A stretch of 64,000 bases of DNA from an uncultured Collinsella sp. (GTDB taxonomy: Bacteria; Actinomycetota; Coriobacteriia; Coriobacteriales; Coriobacteriaceae): positions 1 to 64,000 of the forward strand of contig UQYA01000001.1 in NCBI GenBank assembly GCA_900545165.1, given 5' to 3'. The stretch's first letter is position 1. Each line of letters starts with the position of its first letter. The position numbers and the translations under genes were made by a program. Below are positions 17,914 to 27,929 of the stretch, one piece after another. The notes under the pieces are model-generated. The model made no database searches and had not been told where the DNA came from. It was given only the letters and a program-made list of their open reading frames with translations.

Positions 17914-19284
17914 GTGGCAGACAAGAAGGAACTGGCCGCTCGTGTCCTCGAGCTCGTGGGCGGCGCCGATAACGTTGTTATGGCAACGCACTGCATTACA
18001 AGGCTCAGATTCAACCTGAAGGACGATAGCAAGGCAGACCTTGAGGCCCTTAAGACGCTTGACGGCGCCTTGGGCGCGCAGGTTAAAGACGGACAGTGGC
18101 AAGTTATCATCGGCGCCAGCGTGGGGTCGGTATATGACGAATTGGAGCCCATGCTAGGTGACAGGATGGGTGGCGAGGTCTCCGCCGACGCCGAGCAGCC
18201 TGAGCTCCAAAAAGGTTCGGCTCGCGTATTCGATATCATCACCGGCATCTTCTCCGCTATCATTCCCGCGCTGGTGGCGGGAGGTATCGTAAAGGGCATC
18301 CTGGCTGCTATCGCGGCTTTTGGAATCGACACGGGTGCCGGCGACTTTGCGATATTCAATATGATTTCGGATATCCCGTTCTACTTCTTGCCGTTTTTGC
18401 TGGCAATGTCTACAGCTGATAAGTTCCGAGTCAACCGTTCGCTTGCGCTTTGTGTTGCCGGATCGCTGATGTACCCGACCATTGTCAACGCTGTCGGTAC
18501 GGGCGAGACGCCTCTTGCGCTGTTCGGTTTTACGGTGCCGATTTTTAGCTACGCCGATTCCGTGTTCCCGGTCATCTTTGGCGTCATTGGCTTGTCCTTT
18601 GTATATCGCGCAATCGACAAGGTCGTGCCGGATCTTTTTAAGCTCGTTGTCGTCCCGGCACTCTCCCTTGCTATCGTGATTCCGGTCAACCTGTTTGTGC
18701 TCGCTCCGATTGGTGCCTGGTGCGGTCTTGGTCTCGCCAACGGTATCGTTTGGCTATTCTCGACGTTGGGCCCTGTTGCCGGTTTTCTGCTGGGCTTCTT
18801 TATGCCGCTTATTGTGCTCTTCGGCATGCATCAGTCAACGAGCCCTATCCAGATTTCCAATATCGCAACGCTTGGGTATGACTATCTGCTCCCGATCTCT
18901 TTCTGCCATAACCTCGCCGAAAGCGGTGCGTCTTTTGGTGCGGCCCTGCGCATGACCGACGAAAAGCTCAAGTCCGCTGCAATGACGTGCGCCTTCTCAG
19001 CATTTATGGGAATTTCCGAGCCCGCCTTGTTTACCGTTCAGGTTCCTAACAGGACTCCGCTTATCGCTGCGATGATCGCGGATGGCATTGGCGGTGCGCT
19101 TACCGTTGTTCTCGGCGCAAAGTGCTTCGGCTTTGTTATGCCCGGCATTACCTCGTTGCCCGTTTATGCCGATCCAAGCGGCAATCCCATGAACCTGATC
19201 ATGATTGTCGTCTGCATCGCTTTGACTTGGGTTATCTCTGCGGCGCTCTCGTTTGCGCTCTATGGTCGTTTTGACAAAAAGTAA
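17914..19284 (+). CDS. PTS beta-glucoside EIIBC transporter
   Basis: Membrane sugar permease with an N-terminal EIIB domain (phosphorylated Cys in THCITRLRF, about residue 26) and EIIC from about residue 105, with roughly ten membrane segments (IFSAIIPALVAGGIVKG; GMHQSTSPIQ). It has 456 residues and ends after EIIC, so the EIIA domain present at the end of many BglP proteins is absent; the stand-alone EIIA at 3072 is a candidate donor. GTG 17914 is chosen because AGGAG, overlapping the previous stop, lies eight bases before it; GTG 17905 is the in-frame alternative. A strong terminator follows. Confidence 0.92.
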   Translation: MADKKELAARVLELVGGADNVVMATHCITRLRFNLKDDSKADLEALKTLDGALGAQVKDGQWQVIIGASVGSVYDELEPMLGDRMGGEVSADAEQPELQKGSARVFDIITGIFSAIIPALVAGGIVKGILAAIAAFGIDTGAGDFAIFNMISDIPFYFLPFLLAMSTADKFRVNRSLALCVAGSLMYPTIVNAVGTGETPLALFGFTVPIFSYADSVFPVIFGVIGLSFVYRAIDKVVPDLFKLVVVPALSLAIVIPVNLFVLAPIGAWCGLGLANGIVWLFSTLGPVAGFLLGFFMPLIVLFGMHQSTSPIQISNIATLGYDYLLPISFCHNLAESGASFGAALRMTDEKLKSAAMTCAFSAFMGISEPALFTVQVPNRTPLIAAMIADGIGGALTVVLGAKCFGFVMPGITSLPVYADPSGNPMNLIMIVVCIALTWVISAALSFALYGRFDKK

Positions 19285-19313
19285 CGACGTTTTGAGATAG
19301 ACAATATTAATCG

Positions 19314-19362
19314 GCCGCTCGCCGGGGAATCGTTCTGCGACGCCCCGGCGAGCGGCATTTTA
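19314..19362 (+). terminator. Rho-independent terminator after the bgl operon
   Basis: A perfect 14-bp stem (GCCGCTCGCCGGGG with its complement) and a 15-base loop are followed by ATTTTATT. Confidence 0.9.
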
Positions 19363-19410
19363 TTGGTGGGGCGTGTCGTGTCGCCAACGGCGGCATGCCG
19401 CCTCGCCGCG

Positions 19411-21558
19411 CTAGTTGCGGCGACCGCCTCCGTTGGCGCCCTGACGCCCCTGTGCCGCGCGATTGCGACCGGCAGTGTTCTGCGCGCGGGACATACCGCC
19501 GTATCCCTTGCTGCCCTTAGGCCCCTTGCCGGCACCACCAGCGCCGCCGTGGGCCTTACCGCCCTTCTTGCCGGTGCCATGCCCGCCGCCGGCAGACGTC
19601 TCGCCCGGGCGCGGCGGCACGGGACGGATCAGGCAATGCTTGGTGTAGCCGATCAGGTCGCGACGGCCAGCCTTTTCCAGCGCCTCGCGTACCAGCTTGT
19701 AGTTCTCGGGCTTGCGATACTGGATGAGCGCGCGCTGCATGGCCTTCTCGTGCGGGTCGCGCGCCACATAGATCGGTTTCATGGTGCGCGGGTCCACGCC
19801 GGTGTAGTACATGCACGTCGACATGGTGGACGGTGTGGGGTAGAAGTCCTGCACCTGCTCGGGCATGTAGCCCATGTCGCGCACGGCCTCGGCAAGGTCC
19901 ACGGCTTCCTTCATGGTCGAGCCGGGGTGGCTCGAGATCAGATACGGCACCACGTACTGCTTGAGTCCGTATTCGCGATTCAAGCGTTCAAATTTACGGC
20001 AGAATGCGTCGTAGACAGCTCGGCTCGGCTTGCCCATCACGGACAGTACCGCGTCGCTCACGTGCTCGGGCGCTACGCGCAGCTGGCCCGAGACATGGTG
20101 TTCCAGCAGCTCGCGCAAAAACTCGTCCGAGGCATCGGCCATGGTGTAGTCAAAACGGATGCCGCTGCGCACGAAGACCTTCTTGACGCCCGGCAGCTGG
20201 CGCAGGTCGCGCAGCAACTGCGTGTAGCCGCTCTCGTCGACCACCATGTTCTTGCACACGCTCGGCCACAGACAGCGCTTGTTCTTGCACACACCGTGCT
20301 TGAGCTGCTTGTCGCAGGCGGGGCGGCTAAAGTTGGCCGTCGGTCCACCCACGTCGTTGATGTAGCCCTTAAACTCGGGATCGCGCGTGAGCAGCTCGGC
20401 CTCGCGCATGATCGAGTCGTGGCTGCGCATCTGCAGCACGCGGCCCTGGTGGAAGGTGAGGGCGCAAAACGAGCACTCGCCAAAGCATCCGCGGTTGGAG
20501 CTAATGGAAAACTTGATCTCGGCAAAGGCCGGCACGCCGCCCGCTGCGTCGTAGTCGGGATGCCAATCGCGTGCGTAGGGGAGTTCGGCCACCTCGTCCA
20601 TCTCGTCGGTGGTGAGTGTCGCCGACGGCGGGTTTTGCACCACATAGACGCTATTGGGGTAGGGCTCTACCAGGCGATGCCCGGTGATGGGGTCCATATT
20701 CTGCTGCTGCACGTTAAAGCTGCGCGCGTAGTTGAGCTTGTCGGCGGCAAGGTCGTCCCAGCTGGGCAACAGGTCGTAGTCGTAGACCTCGTCGAGCGAG
20801 CTGGTGCGGTAAACGGTGCCGTTGATATAGGTAATCTGATCGACGGGCAGTCCGGCGTCGAGCGCGTCGGCGATCTCGACGATCGCGTGCTCGCCCATGC
20901 CGTAGATGAGGATGTCGGCGCCCGAGTCGAGCAGTACCGAGCGCTTGAGCTTGTCCTGCCAGTAGTCGTAGTGGGCCAGGCGGCGCAGGCTCGCCTCGAT
21001 GCCGCCGATGATGATGGGGGCGTCCTTGAACGTCTGGCGGATGAGGTTGCCATAGACCGTGACGGCTCGGTTGGGACGGCGCCCCTCCTCGCCACCGGGG
21101 GTATAGGCGTCGGTATGGCGGCGGTGCTTGGTCACCGAATAGTGGTTGACCATGGAGTCCATGTTGCCGGCGCTGACGAGAAAGCCCAGGCGTGGCTCGC
21201 CGAGCACGGTGATGCTGGCGGGGTCGGTCCAGTCGGGCTGGCAGATGATGCCAACTTTGTAGCCGTGTGCGTCGAGGACGCGGCTGACGATGGCCATGCC
21301 AAAGCTGGGGTGGTCCACGTAAGCGTCGCCGCAGATGTAGACAAAGTCACACTGGTCCCAGCCGCGCGCATCCATGTCGGCGCGACTGACGGGAAGGAAC
21401 TTATCGCGGCCCGGACGCCAGGGGCGGGCGGGCGTCGCTTGGGAATGCTTGGTGCGGGCGACCGTGGCCTGCGCCTTACCGCTGCGCTTTTGCTGCTGGC
21501 CCTGTTTGCCCTGCTGACTGCGCTGGTTGTTCTGAGCGTGCTGAGGCTTTTTTGCCAC
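19411..21558 (-). CDS. YgiQ family radical SAM protein
   Basis: Radical SAM enzyme of 715 residues; the chemistry of YgiQ proteins is not known. The cluster motif SNRGCFGECSFC supplies the three Cys that hold the 4Fe-4S cluster. Other family marks are VYICGDAYVDHPSFG near residue 75, GGIEASLRRLAHYDYW, and VAPEHVS with a long YgiQ-specific C-terminal domain. Both ends are low-complexity: Gln/Lys-rich at the start, Gly/Lys-rich over the last 70 residues. The start is GTG 21558 with GGGAGGG a few bases ahead; an upstream in-frame ATG at 21729 would add residues translated from a repeat hairpin and is unlikely. It is monocistronic. Confidence 0.92.
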   Translation of the reverse strand: MAKKPQHAQNNQRSQQGKQGQQQKRSGKAQATVARTKHSQATPARPWRPGRDKFLPVSRADMDARGWDQCDFVYICGDAYVDHPSFGMAIVSRVLDAHGYKVGIICQPDWTDPASITVLGEPRLGFLVSAGNMDSMVNHYSVTKHRRHTDAYTPGGEEGRRPNRAVTVYGNLIRQTFKDAPIIIGGIEASLRRLAHYDYWQDKLKRSVLLDSGADILIYGMGEHAIVEIADALDAGLPVDQITYINGTVYRTSSLDEVYDYDLLPSWDDLAADKLNYARSFNVQQQNMDPITGHRLVEPYPNSVYVVQNPPSATLTTDEMDEVAELPYARDWHPDYDAAGGVPAFAEIKFSISSNRGCFGECSFCALTFHQGRVLQMRSHDSIMREAELLTRDPEFKGYINDVGGPTANFSRPACDKQLKHGVCKNKRCLWPSVCKNMVVDESGYTQLLRDLRQLPGVKKVFVRSGIRFDYTMADASDEFLRELLEHHVSGQLRVAPEHVSDAVLSVMGKPSRAVYDAFCRKFERLNREYGLKQYVVPYLISSHPGSTMKEAVDLAEAVRDMGYMPEQVQDFYPTPSTMSTCMYYTGVDPRTMKPIYVARDPHEKAMQRALIQYRKPENYKLVREALEKAGRRDLIGYTKHCLIRPVPPRPGETSAGGGHGTGKKGGKAHGGAGGAGKGPKGSKGYGGMSRAQNTAGRNRAAQGRQGANGGGRRN

Positions 21559-21811
21559 GATCCCTCCCGGTGTTTGTATGCTGCACGTAATTGTAACCAG
21601 TCTTTTTGGGACGGGGCTAAAAAGACTGGTGGAGTACATGGGCTGGCGGATCGGCGTGTCGATGCGGGTGCCGTTTGTTTCCAGACTGTGTATCCCCGTG
21701 TTGAAGGGGCCGTCTCGCGCGCACGCCATGTTGTCAATGGGTTACAGTATGAACGGCGGCTATGTTTCCGCCAACGCACGAGAGGGTCGTCAACAAGGAG
21801 GATGCACGACG
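21559..21811. other. Divergent gap between the ygiQ-type and yoaK-type genes
   Basis: This stretch of 253 bases has no gene. It contains the hairpin repeat at 21596-21630 about 40 bases from the YgiQ start. No clear promoter was recognised. Confidence 0.5.
21596..21630. repeat. Hairpin repeat with GGGACGGGG loop, copy 1
   Basis: ACCAGTCTTTTT (21596-21607) pairs perfectly with AAAAAGACTGGT (21619-21630) around the 11-base loop GGGACGGGGCT. The copy at 28555-28585 has the same GGGACGGGG loop but different arms. Confidence 0.85.
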
Positions 21812-22528
21812 ATGCAGCGTGCCAAACAGATATCGGAGTCTATTGAGCTGGGCATCATCTTGGCGCTCGCCGGTGGCTTTATGGACGTGTATTCGTACAT
21901 TGGGCGCGACCATGTTTTCGCCAACGCGCAGACAGGCAACATCCTGCTCGTGGGCGTGAGCATCTCGGAGGGCAACTGGGCACTTGCGGGGCGCTACTTC
22001 TTCCCTGTGGTGTCGTTTGCCGTGGGTATTATGCTTGCCGATCTGGTACACGAGCGGTTTGGCAGCGTGATCCACTGGCGTCAGGTGACGGTGTTCTTTG
22101 AAGCCGTCATCTTGCTGGGCGTGAGCTTTATCCCGGGCGGCAATTTCAACCTGCTCGCCAACTGCCTCACCTCATTTGCCTGCGGCATGCAGGTCGAGAG
22201 CTTCCGCAAGATCCACGGTCACGGCATCGCTACGACCATGTGCATCGGCAACTTGCGCAACGCGCTGCAAAACGTGGACGATTACATCATCACCCACAGG
22301 CGCGGCTTTTTGGAAAACGGCCTGCTGTACTTTGGCGTGATCTTTATCTTTGTGTTTGGCGCCGTGCTGGGCAACTGGTGTATTGAGCGCATGGGGCTGC
22401 ACGCCATCGTCGTGGCGAGTTTGCTGCTGTTTGTCGCGTTTGCCATCATGTTCATCGACCGCGAGCGCGACTTGCGCTTACGCTGGAAGGTTGCGGCCGA
22501 GGCTTGGAAAGAGGGCTGCCGAAAGTAA
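21812..22528 (+). CDS. YoaK family (DUF1275) membrane protein
   Basis: Integral membrane protein of 238 residues with about six hydrophobic segments. The start LALAGGFMDVYSYIGRDHVFANAQTGNI is characteristic of the YoaK/DUF1275 family (GGxxDxxxY, then QTGN), and SFACGMQVESFRKIHG matches its middle. The function of the family is not established. ATG 21812 is used; AAGGAGG ends about ten bases ahead, rather far but acceptable. A hairpin terminator follows within 10 bases. Confidence 0.87.
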   Translation: MQRAKQISESIELGIILALAGGFMDVYSYIGRDHVFANAQTGNILLVGVSISEGNWALAGRYFFPVVSFAVGIMLADLVHERFGSVIHWRQVTVFFEAVILLGVSFIPGGNFNLLANCLTSFACGMQVESFRKIHGHGIATTMCIGNLRNALQNVDDYIITHRRGFLENGLLYFGVIFIFVFGAVLGNWCIERMGLHAIVVASLLLFVAFAIMFIDRERDLRLRWKVAAEAWKEGCRK

Positions 22529-22534
22529 CCGAAT

Positions 22535-22571
22535 GCGGCAAAGGGGCTGTCCCTTTGCCGCAATATTTTTC
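22535..22571 (+). terminator. Terminator/palindromic repeat after the YoaK-type gene
   Basis: TGCGGCAAAGGG pairs with CCCTTTGCCGCA around a 5-base loop and is followed by ATATTTTT. Its GGGGCTGTCCC core relates it to other GGGAC-centred palindromes in this window. Confidence 0.85.
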
Positions 22572-22576
22572 ATCAT

Positions 22577-22636
22577 GTGTTGAAACGCTTTAACAATTTT
22601 GACGTTCTCACGTGTTTTTCGTTTCAAAAGCGTTAG
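22577..22636. promoter_or_regulatory. Inverted AACGCTTT/AAAGCGTT pair upstream of fucO
   Basis: GAAACGCTTTAAC near 22583 and TTTCAAAAGCGTTA near 22622 carry AACGCTTT and its exact complement about 35 bases apart. A LacI-type regulator could use such a pair, but no regulator gene is adjacent and a CcpA site does not fit. Confidence 0.3.
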
Positions 22637-22693
22637 GATGGGACTCATAACGTGGGGCGTAATGGGTGCCCCGCACACGATGGGAGGCTATCA

Positions 22694-23860
22694 ATGGCTA
22701 ATCGTTTCGTTCTCAACACCATTTCTTATCATGGTTCCGGCGCCATCAAGGAGATCCCCGGCGAGCTCCAGCGTCGCGGTTACAAGAAGATTTTCGTCTG
22801 CTCCGATCCCGATCTGGTCAAGTTTGGCGTTACCGCTAAGGTGACCGACGAGCTCGACGCTGCCGGCATCGCTTGGAGCCTCTACTCCGAGATTAAGCCC
22901 AACCCCACCATCCAGAACGTCAAGGACGGCGTCGAGGCCTTTAAGGCCGCCGAGGCTGACGCTATCGTGACCATCGGTGGCGGCTCCTCCATGGACACCG
23001 CCAAGGCCATCGGCATCATCATCAACAACCCCGAGTTCGCCGATGTCCGCAGCCTCGAGGGCGTTGCTCCCACCAAGAACCATGCCGTGTTCACCATCGC
23101 CGTGCCGACGACCGCCGGTACCGCTGCCGAGGTGACCATCAACTACGTCATCACCGACCCTGAGAAGGTCCGCAAGTTCGTGTGCGTCGACACCAACGAC
23201 GCCCCCGAGGTCGCCGTCGTCGACCCCGACATGATGGCTTCCATGCCCGCCGGCCTGACCGCTTCCACCGGCATGGACGCACTGACCCACGCCATCGAGG
23301 GCTACACCACCAAGGGCGCCTGGGAGCTTTCCGACATGTTCCACTTTGAGGCCATTAAGCTGATCAGCGAGAACCTGCGCGACTCCGTCGCCGAGGCCAA
23401 GTCCGGTCAGCCCGGCTCCGGCCGCGAGGGCATGGCTCTTGGCCAGTATGTCGCCGGCATGGGCTTCTCCAATGTTGGCCTTGGCATCGACCACGCCATG
23501 GCTCACACCCTGTCCGCTCACTACGACACCCCGCACGGCGTCGCCTGCGCCATGCTGCTGCCGATCGCCATGGAGTTCAACAAGCCGGTTTGCGCCGAGC
23601 GCCTGGCCAAGGTCGCCGTCGCCATGGGCGTTGACACCACGGGCATGAGCACCGACGAGGCTGCCGATGCCGCCATCGCCGCCGTCAAGCAGCTTTCCGC
23701 CGACGTGAACATCCCGCACGTCTGCGAGGCCATGAAGGCTGACGAGATCGAGGTCCTGGCCAAGGACGCCATGGCCGACGCCTGCTTCCCGGGCAACCCG
23801 CGCGAGGCAACGCTCGACGACGTCATCGAGCTCTTCAAGAAGATCTGCCCGGCTGCCTAG
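22694..23860 (+). CDS. fucO: Iron-containing alcohol dehydrogenase, lactaldehyde reductase type
   Basis: Group III metal-dependent dehydrogenase of 388 residues, very similar over its whole length to E. coli FucO, which reduces lactaldehyde to 1,2-propanediol with NADH during fucose or rhamnose fermentation. GGGSSMDTAKAIGIIINNPEFADVRSLEG is NAD-binding; IPTTAGTAAEVTINYVIT and DHAMAHTLSAHYDTPHG carry metal-binding His residues, with another in ALTHAIEGY. The start MANRFVLN parallels MANRMILN of FucO; GGGAGG precedes ATG 22694. It is monocistronic with its own terminator. No fucose or rhamnose genes are nearby, so another alcohol or aldehyde remains possible. Confidence 0.9.
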   Translation: MANRFVLNTISYHGSGAIKEIPGELQRRGYKKIFVCSDPDLVKFGVTAKVTDELDAAGIAWSLYSEIKPNPTIQNVKDGVEAFKAAEADAIVTIGGGSSMDTAKAIGIIINNPEFADVRSLEGVAPTKNHAVFTIAVPTTAGTAAEVTINYVITDPEKVRKFVCVDTNDAPEVAVVDPDMMASMPAGLTASTGMDALTHAIEGYTTKGAWELSDMFHFEAIKLISENLRDSVAEAKSGQPGSGREGMALGQYVAGMGFSNVGLGIDHAMAHTLSAHYDTPHGVACAMLLPIAMEFNKPVCAERLAKVAVAMGVDTTGMSTDEAADAAIAAVKQLSADVNIPHVCEAMKADEIEVLAKDAMADACFPGNPREATLDDVIELFKKICPAA

Positions 23861-23913
23861 CCCAGTTTGGTGGTCCTTCGCCCGTAGGCATATAGTCTTT
23901 TGACTTGCCGCTG

Positions 23914-23945
23914 GCCCCGCCGCGCTACGCGCGGCGGGGCTTTTT
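23914..23945 (+). terminator. Rho-independent terminator after fucO
   Basis: GCCCCGCCGCG pairs with CGCGGCGGGGC around a short loop and is followed by TTTTT. Confidence 0.93.
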
Positions 23946-24020
23946 GTGCCGCGTCGATGCCCCGAGATGGGTAAAGCCAAGGCATACCGCCCGCTGCGGA
24001 TAGGTGGTGCACTTCCCAGC

Positions 24021-24254
24021 GTGCATTTTTGGGAGTATTCAGCAGACTCTGAAAAATGCATAGCGTTGTGAATGGGCCGTAGTGGTCCGCAGGCGCCCAT
24101 CGACAGCCATTGTGGGCGGGCTATCGATGAGTGGAGGGGGTTGTTACTGAGTTTCTGCTTTGCGACGACCTGCAACACTGCTGTAACCGCGTCGTTTTGT
24201 CGTTTGTGATGGGGCCGTTGGGGGCCGCGGCGCAGAATACTCCGTTTTTTGCAC
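24021..24254. repeat. 234-bp intergenic element with inverted ends, copy B
   Basis: The left end contains TGCATTTTT and GGAGTATTC; the right end (24231-24254) contains GCAGAATACTCC and TTTTTTGCAC, shared with 1731-1754. In this copy the left end also forms a hairpin: 24022-24036 pairs with 24046-24060 (15 bp, one mismatch). Length is within one base of copy A. Confidence 0.65.
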
Positions 24255-24464
24255 GGTCCAAGGTAGGGTACCCTGAGACGAAGAAAAAAGAGTCCGCATT
24301 TCTATGCAGATACCGATAGGATTTATGCAAGATTGGGATTGTAAGCCGTGTGCGTGCGCAAAATCGGCGCGAGGACGTCTGGAGGTGGCTCGGCTTCTAG
24401 GGCATTGCACGTGTAGAACGGTTAAAATCGGGATTCGGTCTTAGTTTTATTTGGAAGGATGCAT

Positions 24465-25508
24465 ATGGGTTCCAATATCGATGCTTCTCTAGAGGAGACG
24501 CTCTCCTATATCGCGGGACAGCTTAAGACGCTGACTTCTATTGCCTCGCCTACGGGCTATACCCGTGCGGCGACTGATTATCTAATGGAAACGTTGCGCG
24601 ATATGGGCTTTGGGCCCGAGCGTTCTAATAAGGGTAACGTGCTGGTTGAGCTTGGCGGTGAGGGTGAGCCGCTCGTGTTGGCGAGCCATGTCGATACCCT
24701 GGGCGCCATGGTGCGCTCCATTAAGGACAATGGTCGCCTGCGCCCCACGACCCTCGGCGGGCATCAGTGGTCTACGGCCGATGGTGAGAACTGCACCGTT
24801 TATACGCGCGATGGCAATGTCTACACGGGCGTGGTCCTCAATACCGAACCTTCGGCGCATGTGGCCGATGAGCCGGTCAAGACCATCGAGAAGAACATGG
24901 AAATCCTGCTCGACGAGAACGTTGACAGCAAGGACGATGTGCTCGAGCTGGGTATTCAAACCGGCGACATCATCGCTATGGATCCGCGCACCACGGTGAC
25001 GGAGAGCGGCTACATCAAGAGTCGCTTCCTTGACGACAAGCTGTCCGCGTCGATTCTGCTGGGTTTGGCCCGCGCCGTCGCCGACGGCGAGGTGACGCTT
25101 TCGCGCAAGGTTTCGTTGCTCTTTACGGTGTACGAGGAGGTCGGCCACGGCGGTGCCTTTGTGCCGGCCGACACGCGCGAGATGATCAGCGTGGACATGG
25201 GCTGCGTGGGTGACGACCTGGGCTGCACCGAGCGCATGGTTTCGATTTGCGCCAAGGATTCGGGCGGTCCGTACAACTACGACCTGGTAACCACGCTGTC
25301 CAACATCGCGCGCGAGCTGGAGCTCGATTACGCCATCGATGTGTACCCGCACTATGGCTCCGACGTCGAGGCCACGCTCTCGGCCGGCTACGACATTCGC
25401 CATGGTCTGATCGGCCCCGGCGTGTACGCGAGCCACAACTACGAGCGCAGCCACATCGACGGCGTGCGCAATACCTACGAGCTGGTTCGCGCCTACGTTC
25501 AGCGCTAG
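24465..25508 (+). CDS. M42 family metallopeptidase (glutamyl aminopeptidase-like)
   Basis: Cytoplasmic di-metal aminopeptidase of 347 residues. Metal and catalytic motifs of the family are visible: ASHVDTLG (first His and catalytic Asp, about residue 72), RFLDDKLSAS (bridging Asp, about 190), YEEVGHGG (general-base and metal Glu pair, about 223), SVDMG (Asp, about 243) and the late His in YASHNYERSH. ATG 24465 has GGAAGG six bases ahead; ATG 24459 two codons earlier would leave no spacing. It converges with mnmA across a long palindrome. The exact peptide preference cannot be read from the sequence. Confidence 0.9.
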   Translation: MGSNIDASLEETLSYIAGQLKTLTSIASPTGYTRAATDYLMETLRDMGFGPERSNKGNVLVELGGEGEPLVLASHVDTLGAMVRSIKDNGRLRPTTLGGHQWSTADGENCTVYTRDGNVYTGVVLNTEPSAHVADEPVKTIEKNMEILLDENVDSKDDVLELGIQTGDIIAMDPRTTVTESGYIKSRFLDDKLSASILLGLARAVADGEVTLSRKVSLLFTVYEEVGHGGAFVPADTREMISVDMGCVGDDLGCTERMVSICAKDSGGPYNYDLVTTLSNIARELELDYAIDVYPHYGSDVEATLSAGYDIRHGLIGPGVYASHNYERSHIDGVRNTYELVRAYVQR

Positions 25509-25563
25509 CGATGCAGCGGCCTCGGCTGATACGGCAGTACCGACCGAGGCCGTCCTCTCTAAG

Positions 25564-25626
25564 TTGCGGTGAAATAGGGACTGTTTGGCGGTTTTAAACG
25601 CTTAAACAGTCCCTATTTCACCGCAA
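25564..25626. repeat. Perfect 23-bp palindromic repeat between convergent genes
   Basis: The arms at 25564-25586 and 25604-25626 are exact complements around a 17-base loop. The outer 14 bases (TTGCGGTGAAATAG) recur with one change at 36602-36664. No T tract on either side, so it is either a bidirectional terminator or another palindromic repeat. Confidence 0.85.
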
Positions 25627-25644
25627 TTTATGAAGGGGATGGGG

Positions 25645-26745
25645 CTACTTAAGTGCGCCGGTCACCGTGCCGCCGCCGAGGACGATGTCGCCGTGGTAGA
25701 CTACAACGGCCTGGCCGGGGGCGATGGCTCGCTGCGGCTCGTCAAAAGTCAGCAGCATTTGCCCGTCTTCGCCGCGCGTAAGGGTCGCTGCTTGGTCTTT
25801 CTGACGGTAACGGTACTTGGCGCCCACGCGAATGCCGCCGGCATTGAGTTCTGCCTCCATGCGGTCGGCAGGGGCGCTCCAGATCCAGTCGTCGGCCGTG
25901 AGTGCTGTGGCCGTTAGGTCCTCGGCCTCGCCCAGATGCACGGTGTTGTTGGCGGCATCGACGCCCGTCACATACACGGGATGCGCCATCGCGACGCCCA
26001 AGCCCTTGCGCTGGCCGATGGTATAGCGCAACGCGCCGTTATGGCGTCCGACCACGCTGCCGTCGCGCCACACAATGTCGCCCGGTGCAGCGGGATGTCC
26101 GCAGCGGCGCTCGATATAGCCCGCGTAGTCACCGTCTGGAATAAAGCAGATGTCCTCGCTTTCGGCCTTCTGGGCGTTGGTAAAGCCTTGCTCGGCGGCT
26201 ATGCGGCGCACGTCGCGCTCTTTGTCTAGGCCTGCCAGCGGAAAGATCGTGTGCGCCAGGCGTTCCTGCGTAAGCGAATACAAAAAGTAACTCTGGTCCT
26301 TTTTGGGGTCCTCGCCGCGGTACAGCTGCCAGGTTCCGTCGGACGCCTGGCTCGTTTTGGCGTAGTGGCCCGTGGCGATGTAGTCGCAGCCCATATCCAG
26401 CGCCGCATCCAGCAATGCGCCAAACTTAATGTGGCGGTTGCAGATGATGCATGGGTTGGGCGTCAGCCCCTCCTGATAGGCGGTCACGAAGCGCTCGATA
26501 ACGTTGCGGTCGAAGGCCTGCTGCAGGTCGAGCACATGGTGGGGCATCCCCAGGCGCTCGGCGACAGCCTTTGCATCGGCGATGTCGCGGTCGACCTTAC
26601 TCATGCCCGTGACGGGATCGGGCGCGGGGCAGGTGAGGCGCATGGTGGCGCCGACGCATTCGTAGCCCTGGCTTTTGAGCAGGTACGCGGTCACGCTGGA
26701 ATCGACGCCGCCGCTCATGGCGACGAGCACGCGCTTGTTGTGCAT
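25645..26745 (-). CDS. mnmA: tRNA-specific 2-thiouridylase MnmA
   Basis: Cytoplasmic enzyme of 366 residues that puts sulfur on U34 of Lys, Glu and Gln tRNAs. The PP-loop AMSGGVDSSV binds ATP; NPCIICNRHIKFG holds the first catalytic Cys (about residue 98) and SEDICFIPDGDY the second (about 200). The length is normal. AAGGAG precedes ATG 26745. It lies downstream of cysK on the same strand, behind a terminator; a sulfur link with CysK is suggestive only, and no IscS-type desulfurase is nearby. Confidence 0.96.
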   Translation of the reverse strand: MHNKRVLVAMSGGVDSSVTAYLLKSQGYECVGATMRLTCPAPDPVTGMSKVDRDIADAKAVAERLGMPHHVLDLQQAFDRNVIERFVTAYQEGLTPNPCIICNRHIKFGALLDAALDMGCDYIATGHYAKTSQASDGTWQLYRGEDPKKDQSYFLYSLTQERLAHTIFPLAGLDKERDVRRIAAEQGFTNAQKAESEDICFIPDGDYAGYIERRCGHPAAPGDIVWRDGSVVGRHNGALRYTIGQRKGLGVAMAHPVYVTGVDAANNTVHLGEAEDLTATALTADDWIWSAPADRMEAELNAGGIRVGAKYRYRQKDQAATLTRGEDGQMLLTFDEPQRAIAPGQAVVVYHGDIVLGGGTVTGALK

Positions 26746-26774
26746 GGGGAGGTTCTCCTTGGTGGCATGTGGCC

Positions 26775-26813
26775 AAAAAAGAAAAGCGGCGCGGGAGGCT
26801 GGTTCCGCGCCGC
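26775..26813 (-). terminator. Rho-independent terminator after cysK
   Basis: On the minus strand GCGGCGCGG pairs with CCGCGCCGC and is followed by TTTTCTTTTTT. Confidence 0.9.
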
Positions 26814-26926
26814 AGACATTGTAGCAAGTTCGGGCGTCTCGTGGGACACCCTAACGAGATGGGCTCAGACAGCCAGAAGAGAGGATAGGCCGGCATGCCA
26901 TGGGCCTATCGACAAGTGACGGGCCC

Positions 26927-27865
<939 letters not shown>

Positions 27866-27929
27866 GGTGAACCTCCAAAGTGTTCAAATGACTGGATACC
27901 GTGTGGTTTTACGGTGTGTATAGCAGCGA

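Larger units (their letters stand above)
23861..24464. other. Non-coding gap of about 600 bases
   Basis: It holds the fucO terminator (23914-23945), the second 234-bp inverted-end element (24021-24254) and about 200 bases leading to the peptidase gene. No gene is supported. Confidence 0.6.

Noticed and set aside
22577..22600. Possible CcpA cre site upstream of fucO
   Set aside because: TGAAACGCTTT lacks the spacing of the cre consensus (TGNAANCG), so only the inverted pair is reported, with low confidence.
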